Assembly: GCA_902789555.1 (NCBI GenBank)
Contig: CADAOF010000015.1
Span: forward strand, 1 to 56,046
Source: an uncultured Lachnospiraceae bacterium
GTDB taxonomy: Bacteria; Bacillota; Clostridia; Lachnospirales; Lachnospiraceae
Direction of reading: 5' to 3'
DNA: 56,046 bases
Each line of letters begins with the position of its first letter. Position 1 is the stretch's first letter. A program made the position numbers and the translations under genes. The notes beneath the pieces are model-generated. The model worked only from the letters and a program-made list of their open reading frames with translations, was not told where the DNA came from and made no database searches. Of the stretch, positions 16,142-23,816 are shown one piece after another.

Positions 16142-17071
16142 TTATCCCCTGCGTTTTTCCTTAAACGCGCGGTACATTTCGTCGATCTTCTTCACCTGCG
16201 CGGCAATCCGCGCCTCGTCTTCCGGCGTCGTTCCGTCCTGCGGCCATATGACGCGCTTATCGGTCATCCCGCGCAGCGAGATCGCGTACTTGGCCGACGC
16301 CGTCGCATTTTTGCTCATGCCGAGGATCTTCGAGGTCTCGGCAAGAAGCGCATCGTATTCCCAGGTGAGCGCGGCGTCGCCGCTCGCGGCAGCATCGTAG
16401 GCTTCGGCAAAGAGTTCGGGGAAGACCGGGCAGACGCTCGGGAGGAAGCCCGCAGCGCCCATCAGGATCTCGCTCAGGGCCTGCGGCGTCGCACCGTTCA
16501 TGAGCGAGAAGGACGTCCCCTTAAAGTGATGAAGCAGCGTCATGAAGCCGGAGTAGTCACCCGAACTGTCCTTGCAGCCGACGATGCGGCTGTCCAGTTC
16601 GCTGATCCGGATGATCGTCTGCGGCGTCAGCTTGATGCCCACAAAGGGCGGGATATTGTAGATCACGAGCTCCGGGATGTCTGTTTCCTGCAGGATCCGT
16701 TCAAAATGGCGGACTGTTTCATCCTGCGAGGTGTGACGGTCATAAAAGACCGGCGTGACCGCGGCGCAGGTCACACCTACATCCTGCGCGGCCTTGATGT
16801 TTTCCACGACCCGCCTCGTGCTCGTGTCCATGCAGCCGGCCATCACCGGGATCCGTCCGCCGATCTGGTCGACCGCGATCCGGATCGCCCGCAGCCGTTC
16901 CTTCTGCGTTAAAGCCATCGTTTCGCCGTTCGTTCCGGCCACCAGGATGCCGTGCAGGCCGCCCGCGACGCACCAGTCGAGCAGCGCGCGGAATCCTTTC
17001 TCATCTACGTTTTCATGCTCGTCCACCGGTGTCACGATGGGCGCGATACATCCGTGAAATTTCGGTACCAT
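16142..17071 (-). CDS. DapA-family (dihydrodipicolinate synthase-like) aldolase/lyase
   Basis: A 309-residue (beta/alpha)8 class I lyase. It has GTNGETMAL (the GTTGE-type substrate loop), the catalytic Tyr in VIYNIPPF, and the Schiff-base Lys in IVGCKDSSGD. Family members condense or cleave pyruvate with an aldehyde; besides DapA these include N-acetylneuraminate lyase, KDG aldolases and hydroxy-oxo-glutarate aldolases. Given the surrounding catabolic genes and the lack of lysine-pathway neighbours, a degradative role releasing pyruvate is more likely than lysine synthesis. GGGAGGAAAGAC precedes the ATG. Confidence 0.87.
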   Translation of the reverse strand: MVPKFHGCIAPIVTPVDEHENVDEKGFRALLDWCVAGGLHGILVAGTNGETMALTQKERLRAIRIAVDQIGGRIPVMAGCMDTSTRRVVENIKAAQDVGVTCAAVTPVFYDRHTSQDETVRHFERILQETDIPELVIYNIPPFVGIKLTPQTIIRISELDSRIVGCKDSSGDYSGFMTLLHHFKGTSFSLMNGATPQALSEILMGAAGFLPSVCPVFPELFAEAYDAAASGDAALTWEYDALLAETSKILGMSKNATASAKYAISLRGMTDKRVIWPQDGTTPEDEARIAAQVKKIDEMYRAFKEKRRG

Positions 17072-17155
17072 GTCTTTCCTCCCTGCGGTTCCTTCCGTAA
17101 GGCAAGGCGGCGCCTCCCCCGAGGGGCTGCGCCGCCGCTTCTGCGGATCCGTATT

Positions 17156-18013
17156 TCATTCGTAATCGTAAAAGCCGTGTTTCGTCTTCTTGCCGTAGCG
17201 GCCTTCCTTGTAAAGCTTCTCGATCATGTCGAAGCCTTCGGACTTGACGCCGGTCTCTTCGTAGCGGCGCTTCAGCACGTTGTAGCGGACGTCGATGCCG
17301 GACAGGTCGTCCAGTTCGTACGGGCCCATCGGATGGCCGAGGCCGAGCTTCACCGCGGTGTCCAGGTCTTCCATGGAGCAGACGCCGGCATTCACCAGGC
17401 GGTAGGCTTCTTCCTTGATGACCTTCAGCACATTGTTGACGATGAAGCCGTCTTCTTCCTTACGGACCAGGACCGGGGTCTTGCCGACTTCGCGGCACCA
17501 GGCCATGGCGCGCTCCGCCGCCTCGTCGGAGACGTGCTCGCCCTTCACCACCTCGACCAGTTTCATGACAAGAGCCGGGGCAAAGAAATGCGTATTCATC
17601 AGGCGGGACGGGTTCTTCACCACGTCCTTGAAGAGCGACGAGACCATGAAGCTTGAGTTCGTGCCGATCACGGCGTTTTCCGGCGCCAGTTCGCCGATCT
17701 GCTGCAGGACTGCGGTCTTCGCCGCGCGGTCCTCGATGATTGCTTCGATGACGACGTCGGCGTCCTTTACGGCCGCAGCCAGGTCGTCGGTCACGCGGAA
17801 GCGGCCCTTGATCTCCGCCACCTGCTCTTCGGTCATCTTGCCCTTCGCGATCCTGCCTGCCAGATAGCTTTCTTCCCAGGCAAGGAGGCTTTCCCGCACC
17901 GCGGGGACCGGCTCGCAGACCGTCGTGTCATATCCGTGGATCGCTGCGTTCAGCCCGATCTGACGGCCCATCGTGCCGCCGCCGACTACCGCGCATTTTC
18001 CCTTGATACCCAT
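17156..18013 (-). CDS. 3-hydroxybutyryl-CoA dehydrogenase-like protein (cluster 1)
   Basis: A 285-residue enzyme. It has VVGGGTMGRQIGLNAA (NAD fold), TNSSFMV, the catalytic His in NTHFFAPALVMKLVEVVKG, and the C-terminal helical domain with GHPMGPYELDDLSGID and a closing GFYDYE. It oxidises L-3-hydroxyacyl-CoA to 3-oxoacyl-CoA. The ATG at 18013 is preferred because AAGAGG lies 8 bases before it; a GTG three codons earlier is too close. It is strongly similar to the cluster 2 paralogue at 35533 (shared YLAGRIAKG and GHPMGP or NHPMGP). Confidence 0.9.
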   Translation of the reverse strand: MGIKGKCAVVGGGTMGRQIGLNAAIHGYDTTVCEPVPAVRESLLAWEESYLAGRIAKGKMTEEQVAEIKGRFRVTDDLAAAVKDADVVIEAIIEDRAAKTAVLQQIGELAPENAVIGTNSSFMVSSLFKDVVKNPSRLMNTHFFAPALVMKLVEVVKGEHVSDEAAERAMAWCREVGKTPVLVRKEEDGFIVNNVLKVIKEEAYRLVNAGVCSMEDLDTAVKLGLGHPMGPYELDDLSGIDVRYNVLKRRYEETGVKSEGFDMIEKLYKEGRYGKKTKHGFYDYE

Positions 18014-18034
18014 CTTTCGCACCTCTTTTCGTTT

Positions 18035-19303
18035 TCAGTAAAGTCCCTTGCAGCGCCACATGCCGAGTGCGGCGTTGCGGACGAAATAGATCTCTTCGCC
18101 GTTTTCCAGCGTTTTCCAGCCGGTCTTCCAGTCCCGGCAGGGATATTTTTCGAGCGCTTCCTCCACGCTCATGTAAGCAAAATTCGCGTGTTCCACCTCT
18201 TCGCGGCTGAGCCTGTCGGTGCAGTAAGTCACACGTATGCCGTCCGGCGCCCCGTGGATCAGATGCCCGGCCATAGAGAGGTTCTTCGAAAGCGTTTCGT
18301 CCGTTTTCCGCATTTCGAGCACAGTCTCGCGCGGCAGATACCCGTATTTTCGGATGATGCCGTCCGCGAGGTCGTTTTCACCGAACATACGGACGCCCGG
18401 CGCAATGATGACGATCTCGCCACCCTGTTCCACCGCAAGCTGCGTCCGGTAGATGGCCTTGTTCGTGACCCAGGTGCTGTGGTAGCTCGCCGGATCCATC
18501 CAGACCACGCATTTATGAACGGGCTTCTCCACGTAATTGAAATTGACCTGCTGGCAAAGAGCGACCGCCGCCTCATAGGCACTCCGGTCACGGCTGATGT
18601 AGACGCCGCGGTAGGTATCCTTGCCGTCCTCCTGGACCATGACCGTCTGGATGAAGGTGAGCGGGATCAGACGGTCCAGCATGTTCGTCTGCACGTAGTC
18701 GAACAGGTCGCGCACCGGGTTATGGTCAACGCCGAGCAGCTTTTCCAGGCCGTAAAAAACGCCCAGGAAATGGCTGACGTTGATCATCTCTCCGCCGCCG
18801 CAGCCGACCACGATGTTCTTCGTGTAGCCGGCCATGCCCGCGATCTCGTGAGAGATGACCTGCCCGATCGACAGGACCGCGTCATACTTTCCGCCGAGAA
18901 GCTCCCGGTTTACCGAAACATGAACATCCTCCGTGAACAGCCCTTCGGAGATCTTCTCCATCACGTCCCCCGGTACCGTGCCGATCTCCTCGATAGACTT
19001 CCGGAAGTCGTGGACCAGATACGCGTCCTCCGGTATCCCGTCGCCGAACATGCGGAGCAGTTCCTCACGGCTCATGGCGACATGGGTACCGAGCGCCGGC
19101 ATGACCTTAACGGAAACGCCCCTGCCCGTGAGCTCACGGTAATAATATGCCGTGATGGGGCCCGCGCCCGAATGGGAACGCGTGATGTCCGGCGGAAGGA
19201 GCAGGACCTTCTTCCACTCCGGGTGCGCGTCCATGTGCTGCCTGAGCAGTCCCTCGACCTCGGAAATGGCAAGGCCGTTTCTGTTTTCCAGCTTATTGAT
19301 CAT
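18035..19303 (-). CDS. LarA-like (lactate racemase domain) protein
   Basis: A 422-residue protein of the LarA/DUF2088 family. The N-terminal domain has LLPPDITRSHSGAG. The centre has SHEIAGMAGYTKNIVVGCGG followed by NVSH, placing His-Lys-His where LarA binds its nickel-pincer cofactor. This suggests a 2-hydroxy-acid racemase or epimerase, although no cofactor genes (larB, larC, larE) are in the window. The ATG at 19303 follows GAGAGGTG; a longer frame upstream overlaps the tctA terminator and is rejected. Its substrate may be the acid imported by TctABC or an intermediate. Confidence 0.82.
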   Translation of the reverse strand: MINKLENRNGLAISEVEGLLRQHMDAHPEWKKVLLLPPDITRSHSGAGPITAYYYRELTGRGVSVKVMPALGTHVAMSREELLRMFGDGIPEDAYLVHDFRKSIEEIGTVPGDVMEKISEGLFTEDVHVSVNRELLGGKYDAVLSIGQVISHEIAGMAGYTKNIVVGCGGGEMINVSHFLGVFYGLEKLLGVDHNPVRDLFDYVQTNMLDRLIPLTFIQTVMVQEDGKDTYRGVYISRDRSAYEAAVALCQQVNFNYVEKPVHKCVVWMDPASYHSTWVTNKAIYRTQLAVEQGGEIVIIAPGVRMFGENDLADGIIRKYGYLPRETVLEMRKTDETLSKNLSMAGHLIHGAPDGIRVTYCTDRLSREEVEHANFAYMSVEEALEKYPCRDWKTGWKTLENGEEIYFVRNAALGMWRCKGLY

Positions 19304-19327
19304 TGCGGACACCTCTCTGCAAGATAA

Positions 19328-19363
19328 GAAGAGCCTGCCTCCGCAGGGAGCTGCAGGCTCTTC
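19328..19363 (-). terminator. Stem-loop between tctA and the LarA-like gene
   Basis: GAAGAGCCTGC pairs perfectly with GCAGGCTCTTC (11 base pairs, 14-base loop) directly after the tctA stop. The following minus-strand bases (TTATCTT) are only moderately T-rich, so partial termination or attenuation is likely. Confidence 0.6.
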
Positions 19364-19367
19364 GGGA

Positions 19368-20873
19368 TCAGTCTTCGTCGGTATGCTTCGTACCCCGTAT
19401 CTCGCCGACGGCACTGAATATCAGCATGATGACCGTGATCGCGAAGATCGTGATCGCGATCGGCCGCCCGGAGAACATCTTGATAATGCTCCCGCGCTTG
19501 GCAATCAGCCCGCGCCGCAGATAAGCCTCGACGGTCTCGCCCAGGATCAGGGCCAGCAAGGCCGGCGCAGTCGGCATTTTCAGTTTTTTCATGAAATAGG
19601 CGACTACCGCGATGACCAGCATTACCCGCAGCTCATAGATACGCTTGCTGGCGGCATAGGTGCCCACGCAGCAGAGCGCAAGCACGATGGGCTGCAGGAT
19701 CTCCTTCGGGATATCCGTCACCTTGGCAAAGAGCGGCAGACCGATCTTGCCGAAGAGCAGCATGAAGATGTTGCAGACGATCAGCAGGGCGAAAATGCCG
19801 AAGATCGTCTTTGCCGTTTCGCCGCGGAACAGGCTCGGGCCCGGAGTCAGGCCCTGGATCATCAGGGCGCCGAGGAGGACGGCCGTGACCGCGTCGCCGG
19901 GGATACCGAGGGTCAGCAGCGGGATCAGGGTCGCACCGGTAACGCCGTTGTTGCCGGCCTCGGAAGCTGCAATGCCTTCGATCGTACCTTTGCCGAATTC
20001 CTCTTTATGTTTCGAAGCTTTCTGTGCGAAGTTGTAAGCCGTAAAAGCCGCGATGCCGCCGCCCGTACCGGGCACGGCGCCGATAAAGCAGCCGATCAGG
20101 GAACTGACGATCATCTGCCACCAATATGCGATAAACTCCTTGAATTTCAGGTGTTCGCCCTTGACGGCCTGGATCTCGAGATCGACTTTCTGATAGATGT
20201 CCTCTCCCTGCAGCAGCAGTTCACCGCAGGCAAAGAGGGCAATAAGAGCCGGGATAGTGGTAATGCCTGCCTGCATCGCGGTGGACCCGAAGGTCAGCCG
20301 CTGCGCAGCATTGATATGGTCCAGTCCGATGAACGACAGCGTCAGACCGAAGCAGGCCGCGATCAGACCCTTGACCATGTTGCCGGCGGCCAGCGACGCC
20401 ACGATGGAAATGCCGAACAGGCCCAGCACGAAGTATTCGGGGTTGCCGAATTTCGAAGCAAAAGCCGCGAGCAGCGGGGAGATGAAAATCAGGGAAACAC
20501 AGGAGATGATGCCGCCCACGAAGGAAGCGTACAGCGCCATTTCCAGCGCTTTCAGTGCCTTCCCTTTCTTGGACATCTCATAGCCTTCAATTGCCGTGGC
20601 AGCCGCCGAGGGCGTGCCGGGCGTATTGATCAGAATGGCTGTGATGGATCCGCCGTAGGTCCCGCCGCAGTAAATGCCGAGCAGGAAACCAAATGAAGGA
20701 ATAGGATCCATGTAGAAAGTCAGCGGCAGGAAGATCGAAACACCTGTCGTTGCCGTCAGTCCCGGCAGCGCCCCGATAATGATACCGAGAATCGTGCCGA
20801 AGGCGGCCATCATATAGTTATACCAGCCGAACGAGAAGGAAAAACCTTGGACCAGATTTTGTAATGCACCCAT
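19368..20873 (-). CDS. tctA: Tripartite tricarboxylate transporter, large permease TctA
   Basis: A 501-residue polytopic protein, the usual TctA size. It begins with a long amphipathic/hydrophobic stretch and carries the family signatures GALPGLTATTG (about 34-44), GGTYGGSITAILINTPG (about 70-86), the second-half repeat GAVPGTGGGIAAF, and LLTLGIPGDAVTAVLLGAL. It forms the ion-coupled channel of the TTT system with TctB and receives substrate from TctC. AAGGAGG precedes the ATG, 12 bases after tctB. Known TTT substrates include citrate, dicarboxylates and aromatic acids; the present one is unknown. Confidence 0.95.
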   Translation of the reverse strand: MGALQNLVQGFSFSFGWYNYMMAAFGTILGIIIGALPGLTATTGVSIFLPLTFYMDPIPSFGFLLGIYCGGTYGGSITAILINTPGTPSAAATAIEGYEMSKKGKALKALEMALYASFVGGIISCVSLIFISPLLAAFASKFGNPEYFVLGLFGISIVASLAAGNMVKGLIAACFGLTLSFIGLDHINAAQRLTFGSTAMQAGITTIPALIALFACGELLLQGEDIYQKVDLEIQAVKGEHLKFKEFIAYWWQMIVSSLIGCFIGAVPGTGGGIAAFTAYNFAQKASKHKEEFGKGTIEGIAASEAGNNGVTGATLIPLLTLGIPGDAVTAVLLGALMIQGLTPGPSLFRGETAKTIFGIFALLIVCNIFMLLFGKIGLPLFAKVTDIPKEILQPIVLALCCVGTYAASKRIYELRVMLVIAVVAYFMKKLKMPTAPALLALILGETVEAYLRRGLIAKRGSIIKMFSGRPIAITIFAITVIMLIFSAVGEIRGTKHTDED

Positions 20874-20885
20874 GATCTTGCCTCC

Positions 20886-21404
20886 TTACTTCAGTATCCC
20901 GCTCAGGATCCCTGCCGGAAGCTGGATCTTCAGAGAAGTATGGAAGAACAGCCAGGAGGCTGTCGTAAACAGCACCGCCACCAGGATGCATTTCCACCAT
21001 TTTTTCCCGCCTGACAGCCAGTACATTATGCTCATCATGATAAAATTAGCGACCGGATACCCCAGCGGAATCAGAGTAAAAACAAACAGCACCATGTCGA
21101 GAAAGATCGCCAGGCTGATCAGATGGAACTGTACCGTTTTTTCGTTCTCTTTCTTTTTTCTGAATTCGGTGAAGCCCCGGATGATCATCAGGATGGAAAG
21201 CACGCATGCCGCAATGAATATGGCACGCGGAAATGTCCGCGGTGAAATGCCGTATTTATTGCCGTATCCTTCCTCAATGAATTTACTCGTGCCGATCGTC
21301 GCCAGAAACAGGTTCAGGGCAAAAATAAATCCGCCCAGCACCATATCTACCAGGGAAGCACGCAGGACAATTTTCCGATCCAGAGCTTTTACAAGTTTAT
21401 TCAT
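20886..21404 (-). CDS. tctB: Tripartite tricarboxylate transporter, small permease TctB
   Basis: A 172-residue membrane protein with four predicted helices (about 22-42, 63-80, 96-125, 140-160), typical of TctB. Sequence conservation in this family is low; the call rests on size, topology and its place between tctC and tctA. GGAGGATAGT precedes the ATG. Confidence 0.88.
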   Translation of the reverse strand: MNKLVKALDRKIVLRASLVDMVLGGFIFALNLFLATIGTSKFIEEGYGNKYGISPRTFPRAIFIAACVLSILMIIRGFTEFRKKKENEKTVQFHLISLAIFLDMVLFVFTLIPLGYPVANFIMMSIMYWLSGGKKWWKCILVAVLFTTASWLFFHTSLKIQLPAGILSGILK

Positions 21405-21427
21405 ACTATCCTCCGGATTGTGGGAGA

Positions 21428-21454
21428 GCAGGGCGGAGCCGCACTCCGCCCTGC
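21428..21454. other. Intercistronic stem-loop between tctC and tctB
   Basis: GCAGGGCGGAG, five-base loop, CTCCGCCCTGC: a perfect 11-base-pair stem. There is no T-run on the minus strand, so it more likely stabilises the upstream binding-protein message or lowers read-through than ends it. The plus-strand side has CTTTTT. Confidence 0.55.
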
Positions 21455-21506
21455 CTTTTTCAAAGACAAATACTAATGGTTCTTTGCAGTGGCCGTGTCG
21501 CCGTTA

Positions 21507-22637
21507 TCAGTCGACCATGCCGGCCTGCTTCAGAAGCTTCAGGACTTCGGGCATGGAATCCTTCAGCGCCTTGGTGACTTCGGCGCCGGTCTGGAACAGG
21601 ATATCCTGGTTGCAGTTGGCGGAAGCTTTCAGGAATTCAGGATCCTTGCACATTTCTCTGCAGGCGTCTTCGAGTTTCTGACGGATGCCTTCATCAAGGC
21701 CCTTAGGGGCTTCAAGAACCAGGCAGTTCGCAGCAACTTCGGCAACTTCGGGATGACCCAGTTCGCCGATGGTCGGGCAGTCAGGGTGCATCGGGTTGCG
21801 GGCCGCTTCGAAAGAGCAGATGGTAGCAATGGTGCCTTCATTCATCTCGGAAGTGAAGGTCGCGGTCTCCAGCAGGCAGAAGTCAAGGTCGCCGTTCATG
21901 ACCTGCTGTGCCACTTCCTTGGCGGATTTCTGCGGAACTTCTTCGCACAGATCGGCTACGCCGTAGGCATTCAGGAAGTTCAGCATGATCAGCAGCTGCC
22001 AGCTGCTGGCGGCGCCGCAGCCGTAGTTCAGTTCACCGGGGTGATCCTTGATGTACTGGATCAGGCTGTCCACGTCATGATAACGGGTCTCGTCCTTGCG
22101 GATGAACAGGGTGTTGCGCTGGATGGTGATGCCGGCGATCATGGTGAAATCATCCATCGAGTAAGTCGCATCCGGCAGGAACTGCGGCCGGAAGTTGAAG
22201 GAAGCATACCAGTTGTAGCCGAGAACGTAACCGGTCGCGTTCGGGTCTTCCTGGAACACCGCCATGGTGCCGGGGACGGCAGCGCCGCCGGCCTGGTTCT
22301 CACATACGAAGCTGGAGCCGGGGATCATCTTCTTCAGGTACTCCGCTACGACACGGCCGCCCATATCGGTGGACCCGCCTTCGCCGTAAGGAATAATGAT
22401 CTTGACAGCCTGCTCCGGATACTTCGCAGCCGCATCGCTCTGCGTGGGAGCCGGGGCGGCTTCCGTGGTCTGAGGAACGGGCGCTTCCGTCGAAGCGGGC
22501 GCAGTGGCTGCCGTCGAAGCGGGCGCAGGAGCTTCCGTGGTCTTGGGGGCTTCCGTGGTGGTCGGAGGCTGTTCGCCGCAGGCCGCCAGGGAAAGAACCA
22601 TTGCCAGCGCCAGGAACATTGCAAGCAGTTTCTTCAT
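21507..22637 (-). CDS. tctC: TctC/Bug-type substrate-binding lipoprotein
   Basis: A 376-residue lipoprotein: signal peptide and lipobox LAAC (Cys20), then a Thr/Glu/Ala/Pro linker to about residue 65, then the TctC fold (KIIIPYGEGGSTDMGGRVVAEYL, with Pro-rich start and GG loop that grips carboxylates; ENQAGGAAVPG follows). It captures a carboxylic acid outside the membrane and delivers it to TctAB. AAAGGAG precedes the ATG at 22637; an upstream extension runs into the thiolase-like gene. The signal sequence is almost identical at DNA level to that of the lipoprotein at 42496. Confidence 0.93.
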   Translation of the reverse strand: MKKLLAMFLALAMVLSLAACGEQPPTTTEAPKTTEAPAPASTAATAPASTEAPVPQTTEAAPAPTQSDAAAKYPEQAVKIIIPYGEGGSTDMGGRVVAEYLKKMIPGSSFVCENQAGGAAVPGTMAVFQEDPNATGYVLGYNWYASFNFRPQFLPDATYSMDDFTMIAGITIQRNTLFIRKDETRYHDVDSLIQYIKDHPGELNYGCGAASSWQLLIMLNFLNAYGVADLCEEVPQKSAKEVAQQVMNGDLDFCLLETATFTSEMNEGTIATICSFEAARNPMHPDCPTIGELGHPEVAEVAANCLVLEAPKGLDEGIRQKLEDACREMCKDPEFLKASANCNQDILFQTGAEVTKALKDSMPEVLKLLKQAGMVD

Positions 22638-22702
22638 TTTGTTTCTCCTTTGTTCTTTTTTATTTTCTTCGAAGTGCCTCTTCGAATGGGTTCCGTTGTT
22701 TT

Positions 22703-23812
22703 TCAGCATTTCTGCAGCAAAGCTGCCATGCCCATTCCGCCGGCGGAGTACAGGGCGATCACGCCGCATTCACCGGGTCTCAGGGCGTGCAGCAGGCGCT
22801 GCAGCATCAGGATGCCTTCCGCGCCGTCGCAGCGGCCGAAAGCCAGGGCACCGCCGAAAGGATTGATCTTTCCGGCCGGGATGTTCAGGGATGCGGCCAG
22901 CGCCAGAACGTCGTCCGCGCTGTTTTCCGCGATCTCAAAGAGGGCAACGTCTTCCGCCTTCAGCCCTTTCTTTGCAAGAAGCTTCTTCACCGCTTCCGCG
23001 CCGGCCTTCACGGGATCATCCGGTGAGCCGCCGAGGGAGGCGAAGCCGAGAAGTTCGGCTGCGGGCTTAAGGCCTTTTGCCGCCAGTGCCTCTTCGCTGA
23101 CTGCAAGCGTCACGGCCGCGCAGTCCGCGTTCGGGGAAAGCGGGCCTTCCTTGGCTTTTCCGGGCCATTCATCGGCATTAATGACGATCTCGCCTTTCTT
23201 CCGGTCCACCCAGGACATGGGAACGAGCTCGTCGCCCAGTAGTCCTGCGAGGGCTGCTGCCTTTTCTTCCTCCGCTGCGCGGAAGGCTTTCGCCGCTTCG
23301 CTTTCCTCGCCGTGCGCCTTTTCGAACTGTTCCTTCCGGCTCATCGGTTCGGGCTGCGTGCAGCATTCCGCTTCATCCAGCGAATCGATCACGATCCGGT
23401 CCTGGGGGAAGAAATGCAGGCGGACGTCGCGCATCACGAAGGGCGCCGCCGAGTAGCTGTCCGCGCCGCCGGCGAGCACGATCTGCTCGTTGCCGGAAGC
23501 GATCAGGTTGTACGCGTTCCGGAGGGCCTGCAGGCCGGAGTCCGCGTTGGACTGCACCGTATAGCCGGGAACGTCGACCGGGAGTTCCGCCTTCAGCCAG
23601 GCGAAGTGGCCGATGTTGTTGGGCATCGTGGACGGCAGGGACTGACCGAGCACCACCTGATCCACCGCGAGGGGATCGAGGCTGTTCTTTTCCAGCAGAC
23701 GAAGGATCGCCTTTGCCGCGAGATCCGAGGACATGAATCTGTCCAGGCCTTTTCCGGGTGCGCCGAGAGGCGTCCGGACCACGCTCGTTACGAATACTCT
23801 CTGTTCGTTCAT
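22703..23812 (-). CDS. Thiolase-fold protein lacking catalytic residues
   Basis: A 369-residue thiolase homologue by overall pattern (VRTPLGAPGKGL, VVLGQSLPS, LAGGADSYS, GGALAFG, AGGMGMAALLQ). By comparison with its neighbour, the nucleophile Cys is Ala90 (SNADSGLQA instead of RACSSG), the His of GHP is Arg327 (GRCDGAEG), the second Cys is Tyr355 (LYSAGGMG), and the NEAFA loop is replaced by AENSADD. It is therefore unlikely to do Claisen chemistry alone. It starts 4 bases after the true thiolase stop with AGGAGG, so it is probably co-translated and may be a structural or substrate-binding partner. Confidence 0.85.
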   Translation of the reverse strand: MNEQRVFVTSVVRTPLGAPGKGLDRFMSSDLAAKAILRLLEKNSLDPLAVDQVVLGQSLPSTMPNNIGHFAWLKAELPVDVPGYTVQSNADSGLQALRNAYNLIASGNEQIVLAGGADSYSAAPFVMRDVRLHFFPQDRIVIDSLDEAECCTQPEPMSRKEQFEKAHGEESEAAKAFRAAEEEKAAALAGLLGDELVPMSWVDRKKGEIVINADEWPGKAKEGPLSPNADCAAVTLAVSEEALAAKGLKPAAELLGFASLGGSPDDPVKAGAEAVKKLLAKKGLKAEDVALFEIAENSADDVLALAASLNIPAGKINPFGGALAFGRCDGAEGILMLQRLLHALRPGECGVIALYSAGGMGMAALLQKC

Positions 23813-23816
23813 GCCG

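Noticed and set aside
16142-17071. Calling the DapA-family gene a lysine-pathway enzyme
   Set aside because: Catalytic Tyr and Lys are present, but there are no lysine-synthesis neighbours and the operon is catabolic, so the family name is kept general.
18035-19414. A longer N-terminal extension of the LarA-like protein from 19414
   Set aside because: The extension overlaps the end of tctA and its terminator stem, while GAGAGGTG lies correctly before the ATG at 19303.
19152-20696. Long plus-strand open frame opposite tctA
   Set aside because: The complementary strand encodes a full TctA with all signature motifs; the plus-strand translation is rich in Asp/Gln/Arg/His and has no recognisable domain or ribosome site.
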